From Streptomyces sp. Ag109_O5-10 (lineage in GTDB: Bacteria > Actinomycetota > Actinomycetes > Streptomycetales > Streptomycetaceae): DNA of 64,000 nucleotides. The notes beneath the pieces were generated by a model. The model did not search any database and had not been told where the DNA came from. It saw only the letters and a list, made by a program, of their open reading frames with translations. A program made the position numbers and the translations under genes. This document shows, in pieces, positions 33,084 through 41,730 of the stretch. The stretch's first letter is position 1; every line of letters starts with the position of its first letter. Location of the stretch: NCBI RefSeq assembly GCF_900105755.1, contig NZ_FNTQ01000001.1:248001-312000 (forward strand), written 5' to 3'.

Positions 33084-33926
33084 TCAGCCCAGCGGCAGGA
33101 TGTCGAGCAGCCGGGCGGCCGCGCGCGCCGCCGGGCGCTCCCAGCGGCTTGCCAGGCCACGGAAGACGGTCTCCGCCTCGGCGGCGGGCCAGTCCTTCGG
33201 AAGGTGTTCGGCGGGCAGATGCGGGTCGCGTCGCACCAGGTCCAGCCAGTCGGTGTGGAGCAGGAGCCGGCCTGCGAGCTCGTCGCCGGAGACCGCGGCG
33301 GGAAGCGGGTCGGTGCGGTCCCAGCGCTCCAGGAACGCCCGGTACCGGGCGCCGATGGCCGGCACGTCGAAGGCCTGTTCCAGCACCTCGCGCACATCGG
33401 TCGGCGACTCCACCTCCGCCCGGAACACCCGCAGGTACGGTTCGAGGCCGAGACCTGCCGCCATCTCGCGGACGTCGACGCGCGCCGGGGCCACCCACAG
33501 GCCGTTCTGCAGGGGGCCGAAGCCTGCCCAGATCAACCGCGAGCGCAGGTCGTGCCGTTCCCGGCTCCACGCCTCGGGCAGCGAGAAGCCCACCATGGTC
33601 CACCGGCCGTCCCAGTCCCGGTTCACCGCGCCGGTGCGCCAGATGCGGTCCCTGCCGTCCGTCAGCACCTGGACGGCGTGCGGAGTCAGCCCGAAGTAGG
33701 TCTTCCGGCCTTGGCGGTGACGCTCCAGCAGGCCGCGTTTGACCATCCGGTTCAAGGTGGTCCGCACCGCCTCCTCGGTGCTGCCCAGCCTTCCGAGAGC
33801 AGCGATCACGCTGCCCGACGACACGGCGATGGGCCGGTCCAGTACATGGGCACCGAAGAAGGTCAGCATCAGGGACTGGGTACGCGGCTCGGGACTGCTC
33901 TCGGCGGCGGCATCGGCACTGGTCAC
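33084..33926 (-). CDS. PaaX-family transcriptional regulator
   Basis: 280 residues. N-terminal winged helix: QSLMLTFFGAHVLDRPIAVS, VIAALGRLGSTEEAVRTTLN and RMVKRGLLERHRQGRKTYF, the PaaX signature, followed by the central and C-terminal PaaX domains (WDGRWTMVGFSLPE, RLIWAGFGPLQNGLWVAPAR). PaaX of enterics represses phenylacetate catabolism and responds to phenylacetyl-CoA; actinobacterial relatives control other aromatic pathways. It is the first gene of the leftward series ending in the PobA-like enzyme, but is separated by a 318-bp gap with the foldback element, and divergent from the flavin reductase-like gene. Confidence 0.92.
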   Translation of the reverse strand: MTSADAAAESSPEPRTQSLMLTFFGAHVLDRPIAVSSGSVIAALGRLGSTEEAVRTTLNRMVKRGLLERHRQGRKTYFGLTPHAVQVLTDGRDRIWRTGAVNRDWDGRWTMVGFSLPEAWSRERHDLRSRLIWAGFGPLQNGLWVAPARVDVREMAAGLGLEPYLRVFRAEVESPTDVREVLEQAFDVPAIGARYRAFLERWDRTDPLPAAVSGDELAGRLLLHTDWLDLVRRDPHLPAEHLPKDWPAAEAETVFRGLASRWERPAARAAARLLDILPLG

Positions 33927-34120
33927 AGGCCCAGCCTAGGCCTGGAGCGGACACCCACGGCTCCCTCCGCCCTAAAAGGTGACATTTTTGTGACGGCTGT
34001 CAGCAGAGCGCCGCCGTTCGGACATCCCTACGGGCGAACCTCGCAGGGCGCACCCGGCCGGTGTGTCCACACTGGGGAACGCGTACCAGATCCGTTTTCC
34101 TCAGGAAGGAGCCGAGTATC

Positions 34121-34609
34121 GTGACCGATCTTGATCCCTTCACCGACCTGCTCGACTATCCGATGTACGTCGTGACTGCGCAGGCCGGCGAGGAGACAGG
34201 AGGCTGCCTGGTCGGATTCGCTTCGCAGTGCTCGATTCAGCCCGCCCGGTTCATGGTCTGGCTGTCCAGAGCCAACCGCACCTGCCGGGTGGCCGAGCGT
34301 GCCGACCGTCTGGCGGTCCATCTCCTCGGCTCCGACCAGCACCGTCTGGCCCGGCTGTTCGGCGGCGAGACCGGTGACCGCACCGACAAGTTCACCCGCG
34401 TTCCGTGGCATCGAGGACCGGGCGGATCACTGATCCTCGACGAGGCCCCCGCCTGGTTCGTCGGCCGCGTGGAAACCCGGCTCGACGGCGGCGACCACGT
34501 CGGCTTCCTGCTCGCTCCGGAAGCGGCGGAAAACCTTGCGGGCAACCGAGCTCCGCTGCTGACGCTGCACCAGACCCTTGACATCACCCCAGGTCACCCG
34601 GCCGACTGA
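34121..34609 (+). CDS. Flavin reductase-like domain protein
   Basis: 162 residues from GTG 34121 with AGGAAGGAG 10 bases upstream. LLDYPMYVVTAQAGEETGGC followed by LVGFASQCSIQPARFMVWLS, ANRTCRVAERADRLAVHLLG and KFTRVPW describe the split-barrel FMN-binding flavin reductase fold (the GCLVGFxxQxSxxPxxxxVxLSxxNxT pattern). Such proteins give reduced flavin to two-component monooxygenases or act as simple flavin-binding oxidoreductases. Divergent from paaX; a role in the neighbouring aromatic module is possible. Confidence 0.82.
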   Translation: MTDLDPFTDLLDYPMYVVTAQAGEETGGCLVGFASQCSIQPARFMVWLSRANRTCRVAERADRLAVHLLGSDQHRLARLFGGETGDRTDKFTRVPWHRGPGGSLILDEAPAWFVGRVETRLDGGDHVGFLLAPEAAENLAGNRAPLLTLHQTLDITPGHPAD

Positions 34610-35018
34610 GCCATCGGCCGTACGCGACTGGGGGCGTCGAACGCCATCAGCCGACGGGTACCCGCGGACGAGTGGGTCACCGGCGCGGGCGCGGACCCCC
34701 GGTCGGCCGGGCCACCCCGCCGCGGCCGGAACCAGCGGGACCCACCTTTCGACGGCGGGACCGCCGACACGACGACAGGGCAAGTTCATCGCCGCCTCCT
34801 GCCCTTCGGACCGGGCGGGCTTCTGGTCCTTGTCGCGGCCCCGGCCTGGCAGATCGGTCGCGGGAGAACCTGACCGGGCGCCGGGTGCGGACGATGCGCG
34901 TGCTCTCCTTCCGTGCCCTCACGCGTCGTCCACGCTTGCACCAGGCACACGAGAGCCCCGGGACTCGGAAAGGAGTCCCGGGGCCGTGCTGCCCGTGCTG
35001 CACGGAGCGGCCGACGGA
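34610..35018. other. 409-bp convergent intergenic region
   Basis: No gene is supported; frames here have no continuous family pattern. It contains the strong hairpin described separately, near the end of the leftward PRC-barrel gene. Confidence 0.5.
34955..34984 (-). terminator. 12-bp perfect stem terminator
   Basis: GCCCCGGGACTC pairs exactly with GAGTCCCGGGGC around GGAAAG. It lies 35 bp beyond the stop of the leftward PRC-barrel gene, and as a symmetric hairpin could also stop rightward transcription from the flavin reductase gene. Confidence 0.85.
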
Positions 35019-35390
35019 TCACACCTGCGGGCCGCCGAACGGTGCGCCGCCCGCGCCGTAGTACGTGCCCAGTTCGTCACGGTAACCCTGGTCGCCGAGG
35101 TGCTTGTCCCGGTGGAACTCCGGGGCGTCCTTGATCTGTTGCTTGGCGAGGTCGACGAAGATCTTCTTCTCGTCCGGGTCGATGCTCACGACCGTGCTCG
35201 CCGGCAGCATGACCTCCTTGCCGAAGATCCACACACCGGTGTCGACCACCAGGTAGGCATCATCGACCTCGTCGGAGTGCTTGTCGACCTTGCCGATGCT
35301 GCCGTCCGTGGCCTCGACCTTGTAGCCGGTGAGGTCGGCGCCCGCCAGACGGCCGGCGGTCGACTTGTAACTCCACACATTCTCAGTCAC
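35019..35390 (-). CDS. PRC-barrel domain protein
   Basis: 123 residues from GTG 35390. SAGRLAGADLTGYKVEATDG with SIGKVDKHSDEVDDAYLVVD and WIFGKEVMLPASTVVSIDPD make one PRC-barrel, a small beta domain also found in RimM and photosynthetic reaction centre H subunits; a C-terminal 40-residue tail rich in Tyr and Gly follows. In streptomycetes these short PRC proteins are usually found near stress and general-protection genes; biochemical role unknown. GGAGGAG lies upstream. Next upstream gene on the same strand is a small hydrophobic protein. Confidence 0.85.
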   Translation of the reverse strand: MTENVWSYKSTAGRLAGADLTGYKVEATDGSIGKVDKHSDEVDDAYLVVDTGVWIFGKEVMLPASTVVSIDPDEKKIFVDLAKQQIKDAPEFHRDKHLGDQGYRDELGTYYGAGGAPFGGPQV

Positions 35391-35585
35391 GCGAAAAACA
35401 ACTCCTCCGGTAAACCGAGGACGACGGGGATTCCCCGCCGATCCTCCTTTTCCTTACGCCGTACAGAGCGGACTCGTCGCCCGCCTTGGTCGCGAGTGCC
35501 CGCCCTCCCGGGTGGCACGCCCCATGTTCAAGCCAGAATTCAGAGTTCTCGCCGAACTCGCACGGGAAGCTTTTTCATTTGTCAA

Positions 35586-35747
35586 CTACCAGCGGTACCA
35601 GCGGCCACTTCCGCCCTTCGGACGTGCGACGAAACCGACGAGCCACAGAACAAGCACCACGATCGCGACCCACCAGAGAATCTTCAGCGCGAAACCCGCA
35701 CCGAAGAGAAGCAGGGCCAGCAGGAGAACGAGAAGCAGGGGAACCAT
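35586..35747 (-). CDS. Small hydrophobic membrane protein (53 aa)
   Basis: ATG 35747 with GGAGG 9 bases upstream. The protein is two membrane helices with almost no loop: PLLLVLLLALLLFGAGFALK then ILWWVAIVVLVLWLVGFVAR, ending PKGGSGRWYRW. The length, the two helices and the GxGxRWYRW tail are those of the short hydrophobic proteins (DUF5670-like) widespread in actinobacteria and often stress induced. No function is established. Confidence 0.82.
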   Translation of the reverse strand: MVPLLLVLLLALLLFGAGFALKILWWVAIVVLVLWLVGFVARPKGGSGRWYRW

Positions 35748-36261
35748 GGTTATCAACCTCCGAACCGGCGTGTGCCCGCCAATTCTCCGGTCACGCCTGG
35801 AAGTCCGTGACTCGATCTTGTCAGGGCCGGCTCCGCTCTCGGCTCGCGCCGCTCCGGGTTGCCCATGATCACCGGGGCCGCGGCCTGCGACGACCCCAGG
35901 TGTCGATGAGACAGGTCGGGGGGCAGGCAGCGCCCAGCCCGGCAAACGCCTCCGGTTCGCGTGCGGCCGCCGACACGTCCATCATCGCGCTCACCGGATG
36001 CCCCACGAACGTGGCAGGGCCTGAGCCCACTGCCCCGCCTCGGAGGGTGTGGAGACGCTCAGCTGGGAAACTTGGTGAGCAGGCCGGGTACGGCAGCGTT
36101 TCCCATGGGGCTTGCCCGGCTCAGGCTTCTCCGGTTCAGCCCACGTGCTGGGGAGGCCGTCGCCCCCGGATGGTGCGGGCGGCGTGAAACGCGACCGCGG
36201 TGTGGGAGGCCGGCAGCCGGCCCGCCGGCTCGGTGAAACCCTTCACGGTCGGCGAACCTCT
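35748..36261. other. 514-bp gap without a gene
   Basis: Between the small hydrophobic protein and the end of the P-type ATPase, both leftward. No frame has family-like sequence on either strand. The ATPase stop at 36262 is followed within 60 bp by CCGGCAGCCGGCCCGCCGG, a GC-rich self-complementary stretch that may serve as its terminator. Confidence 0.45.
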
Positions 36262-39200
36262 TCACGACCGCGGCATCAGGTCGACGACGGTCCTCTCCAG
36301 GAAGGGCAGGGCGCGCTGGCCCCAGACGGCCAGGGCGATCGACGCGGCCACCGCGGTCAGGGCGACCGGGCCCAACGGGGTGCAGCCGAAGAAACGGCTG
36401 ACTCCCGGTGTCTCGACGACCGCGAGCAGAACGGCGGCCGAGCCGAGGGAGGCAAGGCGGACCAACGCGCTGTCACGGCGGTCCAGCAGGGTCTGGATGA
36501 GCTGGGTGCCGACCACCGCGGCCAGCGCCATCGTGCTGGAGCGACGCGCTGTTCCGGGCGTGGCCCGGCCGATGAGCCAGGCCATGAGCGCGCCGGCACT
36601 GGTCGTCATCGCACGGTGGCGGATCTGCCGGAGCAGCGGCGCTCCCAGCACGTCCGACGACGACCCGGGGTCCGGCCGCCCCGGCGTCCCCTGGGGCACG
36701 ACCGCCACCGCCATCGCCGGGAACAGGTCGGTGAAGAGGTTGACCAGCAGCATCTGGCGGGTGGACAGTGGAGCCCGGCCGGCCAGCAGCGTGCCCAGGA
36801 CACCGAAGCCGATCTCGCCCGCGTTGCCGCCGATGAGGATGGCGATGGAGTCCGCGACGCTGTGCCACAGCGACCTGCCCTCGCATACGGCGTCGATCAG
36901 TACCGTCAGGTCGTCGTCGGTGAGGACGAGGTCGGCGGCGTTGCGGGCGGCGGCGGAACCCCGGGCGTTGATGCCCACGCCGATGTCGGCGGCGCGGATG
37001 GCCGCCGCGTCGTTGGCGCCGTCGCCGACCATGCCGACCACCCGCCCCGCATCCCGCAGCGCCTCGACGACCTGCAGTTTCTGCTCCGGGGCCACGCGCG
37101 CCACCACACCCGCGTCACGGAGCATCCGGGCCCTGCCCGCCCGGTCGGCGGCCGCGAGGTCGTCGCCGGTCACCACGACCGTGTCCTCGGGCCAGCCCAA
37201 CTCGGCGGCGATCGAACGGGCGGTCTGCGGATGGTCGCCGGTGAGCATCACCGGACGTATGCCCTCCTCGTGCAGGCTGCGCACCAGGGCCGTGGAGGTC
37301 TCGCGCGGAGTGTCCGCGAGACCGAGCAGACCGATGAACTCCAGTTGCTCCAGGGGCTGTTCGAGGACACCGGGGGCGGTCTCGGCGTCGCCGAGACGGT
37401 GCTGGGCGACGGCCAGGACGCGCAGTCCCCCAGCGGCCAGTGCCTGTGCCGTGTCCGACGCGTGTGCGGGAAGGCCGGAGCATGCGGGCAGCACGGTTTC
37501 CGGTGCCCCCTTCACCACCAGCAGGAGCGGTCCGTCTCCGGACCGGCCGACGGCGGCGGCGTAGCCGCGGGCCGCCTCGAACGAGAGCGTCGCCGACTCC
37601 TCCCATGCGGGGTCGGGTCCGGCCGTGTCCAGGACCGCCGCGTCGGTGGCGTGCTCCGGCGGGCTGTCGCCGTCGCCGACCTGGGGGCAGGCCCGGGCCG
37701 CGACCCGCAGGATGTCCGCCGCCGCCTCGTCCTGCGCCCGGTGGCTCCGCCCTTCGGCGTCGGCCACCTTGACCAGGCGCAGGGCGTTCTCGGTGAGTGT
37801 TCCGGTCTTGTCGAAGCAGATGGTGTCCATCCGGCCGAGCGCCTCCAGCGCGCGAGGTGCCCGGACCAGGACCCCGCCCTGGCTGAGCCGCCGGGCGGCG
37901 GCCAGCTGCGCCACCGTCGCCACCAGCGGCAGCCCCTCCGGTACGGCGGCCACGGCGACGGCCACGCCCCCGCTGACCGCCTCCCGGATCGGGGTCCCGC
38001 GCAGGAGGGCGAGACCGGTGACCGCGGCGCCGCCGCCCAGGGTCAACGGCAGTGCGTGAGCGATGAGTTCGCGCAACCGCGCCTGTACTCCGCCGGCCGG
38101 GGGCGTACACGCGGCCAGGTGGACGGCGCGGGCCGCCTCGGTACGCTCGCCGGTGTCGACCACGACCGCGCGGGCGTGGCCGGCCGCCACCGTCGTGCCT
38201 TCGAAGACCATGGAGTGCCGGTCGGCCACCGGTACGTGGGGGGTCGCTGCGGTGTGTTTCTCCGTCGGCACCGACTCCCCGGTCAGCGCGGACTCGTCGA
38301 CCTCCAGGCCGTCCTCCGACAGCACCCGGGCATCGGCCGGCACCACGTCGTCCGTGTGCAGGTCGATGACATCGCCGGGGGCCAGGCGTGCCGCGTCCAT
38401 GGTGTGCGTGTCCGGTTCCTCGGGGGAGTCGGCCACCCGGGCCTGCCGCTTCTGCTCGGCGAGCAGCCCGGACACGGCCTGTTCGGCCCGCAGCCGCTGG
38501 ATCGCGCCGATCAGCGCGTTCACGTCGAGGGCGCCCATCACCAGCAGCGCGTCCACGGCCGAGCCGACGATCGCGGACGCGGCCGAGCCGACGACCAACA
38601 CCGGTGTCAGCGGGTCGTCCAGTTCCCTCCGTACGGCTCCGGCGATCCGCCGAGTCCACCGCACCGGCGCGAGCAGCGGGTTCCGGGACGGCTCGGCCGC
38701 CTGCTGCCGCTCCTCGGGGGGTGCCGTCCGCCGCTCCTCCTCCAGCCGTAGCAGGGCCTCCCGTGGGCCGAGTTCGTGCCAGTGCACCCGGGCCCTGGGG
38801 TGCGGGACCTCGGCCCTCGCCACGCGCAGGGCCGCCACGGCACCCGACAGCAGTGAGGTCGCGGCGGCGGCGTCCACCGGCGCGTGCCGAAGTCCCGGCA
38901 GCCCGGCCAGTCCGCCGCGGCCGCGCCGCGACCCGCCGACGGCCACCAACAGCCCGGAGAGCGCGGCACCCGAGCGGGCCAGGATCTGCGCGTGCCGGCC
39001 GACCCGGCGCGCGGCCGGTATCGCGGTCAGCAGCCGCCACACGTCGGGCAGTCCGCGCAGGGCGAGGGCGTCGGCGCTCCAGACGACCGCGCTGTCGGTG
39101 TCGGTGAGCGCGAGCGCGATGTCGCCGGCGAGCAGCCCCGCCAGCACTCCTTGCCCCCGGTCGGACCACAGCCGGGCCACCGTGATCACCGCGCCGGAGT

Positions 39201-40533
39201 CCTCGGGCAGGGAGCACACCACGTCGTCCAGCGGCCGCCGGGCGTCCACCACCTGGTCGGCGAGGCCGGTGAAGTCCTCCAGCGAGGGGTCGTCCACGAG
39301 CACGACCCGCAGTCCGGCGCGCCGGGCCGCGTCCAGCACCGGTTCCGTCCAGGGATCGGTCTCCCCGTCCTCGGTGCACACCGCGCTGGGATGCAGGACG
39401 ATCGTGCCGGCCAGTTCCAGTTCCCGCAGCCGCTCCGGAGCGCGGACGAGCAGCCCCGACCGGGCCAGTACGGCGCCGAGCACCGCCTCGAAGGCGGTCG
39501 GCCCGTACCGGGCGGCCTTCGGAGAGCCGGCGAGCACCGCCTCCGCGGCCTCGGCCACGTCGTGCTTGACCAGCGCGGTGGCCGCCGCGCCCAGCACACT
39601 GCCGGCGAAGGTGTGCGTGGCGTAGTCCTGGGCCGGGGTGGTGCGCAGGGGTGGGCGCGGATGGCCGCCGTCGCCGACGCTCGGCCGGTCCGGGCGGCAC
39701 AGTTCGTCGTGGAAGAGCTCGAAGGCGGCCGCCCGCGCCGTGGTGTCCGCGAGCCGACAGCCGCGCAGCGCCGCGTCGAGCAGCAGCGCGGCGGGCGTCT
39801 GACCCGCCCCGTGCGCGGCGGCGTTCGCGCAGGTCAGCAGGAGGTCCATGGCATCGGCGCCCAGGTGGTCGCGGAGCAGGCCACGGAAGCGCGGGTTCTC
39901 CCGCAGCACCGTCACCACCGCGGTGATCGCGCGCGGCGTCGGGGGCAGCCGCAGGGAATACGCGGCGATGCCGATGCCGGCGCCGACCAGGTCGGCCGTG
40001 AGCGTGGCCAGCGCCGCGCGGATGCCGGCCTGGTCGGCCGGGTGCACGCCCCCGTCGGTGTCGTCGTCGGCCGCGACGAGACCGTGCCGGGCGGCGAGGT
40101 CGGCAGCGTGTGCCAGGACGTCGTCGGCGACCGTCTCCCCGACCGCGGCCACCACCAGCCGGCCGAGCCCCTCGTCCCAGTAGGCGAACAGGACGTCCGG
40201 ATGCTCGGCCAGTGCCCGGGCGACATGTCCGGCCAGCCGGGGCAGGCCGCCCGCGGCCCGTGCCTGCTCCCCGTCGGCCACCCGCAGGGCGAGGTGTGCT
40301 CGGGCGCCGGACCGCCACTGCGCTTCGGACCCGAGCAGCGCGTTGCGCGCGGCCCGCGACATCCGTGTGGCCGTGTCCAGGCTCCTGACGCCGGCTCGCG
40401 CGGCCCCGGCCGCCGCCCCCGCGACGGCGCCGACCCCCGGTGTCGCGGCCCTGGCCAGCAACCGGGGCGCCGCGGACAGAGTCCGTGCGGCGACGGACGG
40501 CAAGGTCGGCAGGGTCGGCAATCCGAGTGTCAT
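36262..40533 (-). CDS. Giant CtpI-like cation-translocating P-type ATPase
   Basis: 1423 residues. The C-terminal half is a complete P-type pump: TGES actuator (about residue 750), PEGLPL in the ion-binding helix (type II-like), phosphorylation site CFDKTGTLT (about 905), KGAPETV in the nucleotide domain, TGDHPQTAR and MVGDGANDAAAIRAADIGVG (about 1165), and terminal helices. The first 600 residues are an Ala/Leu-rich extension with a segment resembling a decayed HAD/P-domain (LRVVLVDDPSLEDFTGLADQ), as in mycobacterial CtpI. PEGLP suggests Ca, Mg or another hard cation, not a soft metal; no CPx or metal-binding CxxC is present. Ends an operon with the upstream membrane gene, 22 bp away. Confidence 0.92.
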   Translation of the reverse strand: MTLGLPTLPTLPSVAARTLSAAPRLLARAATPGVGAVAGAAAGAARAGVRSLDTATRMSRAARNALLGSEAQWRSGARAHLALRVADGEQARAAGGLPRLAGHVARALAEHPDVLFAYWDEGLGRLVVAAVGETVADDVLAHAADLAARHGLVAADDDTDGGVHPADQAGIRAALATLTADLVGAGIGIAAYSLRLPPTPRAITAVVTVLRENPRFRGLLRDHLGADAMDLLLTCANAAAHGAGQTPAALLLDAALRGCRLADTTARAAAFELFHDELCRPDRPSVGDGGHPRPPLRTTPAQDYATHTFAGSVLGAAATALVKHDVAEAAEAVLAGSPKAARYGPTAFEAVLGAVLARSGLLVRAPERLRELELAGTIVLHPSAVCTEDGETDPWTEPVLDAARRAGLRVVLVDDPSLEDFTGLADQVVDARRPLDDVVCSLPEDSGAVITVARLWSDRGQGVLAGLLAGDIALALTDTDSAVVWSADALALRGLPDVWRLLTAIPAARRVGRHAQILARSGAALSGLLVAVGGSRRGRGGLAGLPGLRHAPVDAAAATSLLSGAVAALRVARAEVPHPRARVHWHELGPREALLRLEEERRTAPPEERQQAAEPSRNPLLAPVRWTRRIAGAVRRELDDPLTPVLVVGSAASAIVGSAVDALLVMGALDVNALIGAIQRLRAEQAVSGLLAEQKRQARVADSPEEPDTHTMDAARLAPGDVIDLHTDDVVPADARVLSEDGLEVDESALTGESVPTEKHTAATPHVPVADRHSMVFEGTTVAAGHARAVVVDTGERTEAARAVHLAACTPPAGGVQARLRELIAHALPLTLGGGAAVTGLALLRGTPIREAVSGGVAVAVAAVPEGLPLVATVAQLAAARRLSQGGVLVRAPRALEALGRMDTICFDKTGTLTENALRLVKVADAEGRSHRAQDEAAADILRVAARACPQVGDGDSPPEHATDAAVLDTAGPDPAWEESATLSFEAARGYAAAVGRSGDGPLLLVVKGAPETVLPACSGLPAHASDTAQALAAGGLRVLAVAQHRLGDAETAPGVLEQPLEQLEFIGLLGLADTPRETSTALVRSLHEEGIRPVMLTGDHPQTARSIAAELGWPEDTVVVTGDDLAAADRAGRARMLRDAGVVARVAPEQKLQVVEALRDAGRVVGMVGDGANDAAAIRAADIGVGINARGSAAARNAADLVLTDDDLTVLIDAVCEGRSLWHSVADSIAILIGGNAGEIGFGVLGTLLAGRAPLSTRQMLLVNLFTDLFPAMAVAVVPQGTPGRPDPGSSSDVLGAPLLRQIRHRAMTTSAGALMAWLIGRATPGTARRSSTMALAAVVGTQLIQTLLDRRDSALVRLASLGSAAVLLAVVETPGVSRFFGCTPLGPVALTAVAASIALAVWGQRALPFLERTVVDLMPRS

Positions 40534-40555
40534 CGCGGATCAGCCCCGGCCCACG

Positions 40556-41254
40556 TCAGCTGGTGGGCGGTGCTGTCGTCGGTTCGGCGGGCGACGCCCC
40601 TTCGTCCTCCGGCGCCTCATCCGCGGTTCCGGAAGGTGTCCCCTCATTGGCGGGAGGCGCCGCCGGGGTGACGGGCGGTGTGAGCGGGTCGGTGGACGTG
40701 GGGGTGAAGGCAGTCGGCGGCGCCGGCTGTCCGGCCGGTTCAGCGTGTGCCGCGGCCTGTTCTGCCGGTGCCTCGGCCCTGCCGGTGTCGGGTGCGACCG
40801 GTTCGTCCGGCGGTGTCGTCGGCCCACCGGGCCACGCCCCGGTAGCGGCGGGCATCTCGTCCTCCCGCACCGGCCCCGGAGCACTCGGGCCCCGCTGCCC
40901 GGCCACGGCCGAGTCACCCACGGCCACATAGGTGCCGTGCCCCGAGCCCTCCGTCTCCTCTTCGTCCGACTGCGGGTGTGCGGTCTCCGCATCCGGTCCG
41001 GGCCTGGACTGGGTCAGCCAGGCCACCGCCGCACCGGTCAACGCCACCGGCCACTCCACCACACCGGCCACACCCAGCACCCCAGCTCCGGCGTACACGG
41101 CCAGCCGGCGACCGCGGGGCGACACGGCTCCGATCTTGTCCAGTGTCCCCTCGGCGGCCTTGGTCATGACCCCGACGCCGGGAACGCGGCGCACCGCCGA
41201 GGCCGCGTTGCGCAGCGGAACGGTAACGGCCGAGGGCGTCCTCTGCTCAGCCAT
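40556..41254 (-). CDS. Membrane protein with long Pro/Ala/Glu-rich tail, partner of the P-type ATPase
   Basis: 232 residues. N-terminal amphipathic region (VPLRNAASAVRRVPGVGVMT), two short hydrophobic helices LAVYAGAGVLGVAGVVEWPV and ALTGAAVAWLTQ, then about 130 residues of low-complexity Pro/Ala/Thr/Glu sequence (TPTSTDPLTPPVTPAAPPAN) predicted disordered. Lies 22 bp upstream of the ATPase on the same strand, the same order as seen for small CtpI-associated genes, so probably co-transcribed; a chaperone or scaffold role is a guess. Promoter expected in the AT-rich island at 41330-41365. Confidence 0.68.
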   Translation of the reverse strand: MAEQRTPSAVTVPLRNAASAVRRVPGVGVMTKAAEGTLDKIGAVSPRGRRLAVYAGAGVLGVAGVVEWPVALTGAAVAWLTQSRPGPDAETAHPQSDEEETEGSGHGTYVAVGDSAVAGQRGPSAPGPVREDEMPAATGAWPGGPTTPPDEPVAPDTGRAEAPAEQAAAHAEPAGQPAPPTAFTPTSTDPLTPPVTPAAPPANEGTPSGTADEAPEDEGASPAEPTTAPPTS

Positions 41255-41730
41255 GGCTACTCCTCGTCGATGCTGGGATCACGTTCTCTGCCTGCTGAGT
41301 GCCCCTGAACCCACCCCACCATCCCGAGTCAATCGGACATTTAATCGCAAATTGTTCTTATAGGGATGTAGGCCGCGTGGGCGTGGAGACCCGGTGCGGC
41401 CGGGCCGACCGGCCCGGCACGAAGAGCCGAGACGCGTCCTCCACTTCGCAGACCTCGCCTCGCGTGGCCGCAAGACCAGCGCCCGACGACCAGGACCGGT
41501 CCGCCGTCCACGGGAGCTCCCGTTCGCTTGCGCGCGTCGCCCGGGTGCTCGGCGCCGAGAACGGCGCACCGTGCAGCGGCTCGTCGTTTTCACACCGGCC
41601 GGACGGGCACCCGGCCGGTGACCACACCAAGGCCGACCGGGGGGTGCCGTCGTCTCCTCGCCACGGCCAGGCGAGCGCTCGACGCCATCGCGGAAGACGA
41701 ACCGATCGGGTGACAAGGAGTGATGCGAAT
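41255..41730. other. Divergent intergenic region with an AT-rich island
   Basis: 476 bp between the ATPase operon (left) and the HhH-GPD gene (right). At 41330-41365 the sequence CATTTAATCGCAAATTGTTC and CTTATAGGGATG are strikingly A+T-rich for this genome and probably contain promoter elements. No gene is convincing in the rest. Confidence 0.5.

Noticed and set aside
29792..33397. A single uninterrupted minus-strand frame of about 1200 codons
   Set aside because: It merely runs from nonsense opposite the hydrolase and regulator into the MFS exporter; only the part from 31357 leftwards has membrane-transporter sequence, with its own ribosome site.
27067..33926. Secondary-metabolite biosynthetic cluster
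   Set aside because: P450, hydroxylase and exporter are present, but no polyketide synthase, peptide synthetase, terpene synthase, RiPP precursor or ketoreductase; a catabolic module fits better with PaaX.
36112..40671. Very long open frames on the plus strand opposite the P-type ATPase
   Set aside because: Mirror frames caused by high third-position GC; translations are Arg/Pro/Gly-rich without motifs, while the minus strand has every P-type ATPase motif.
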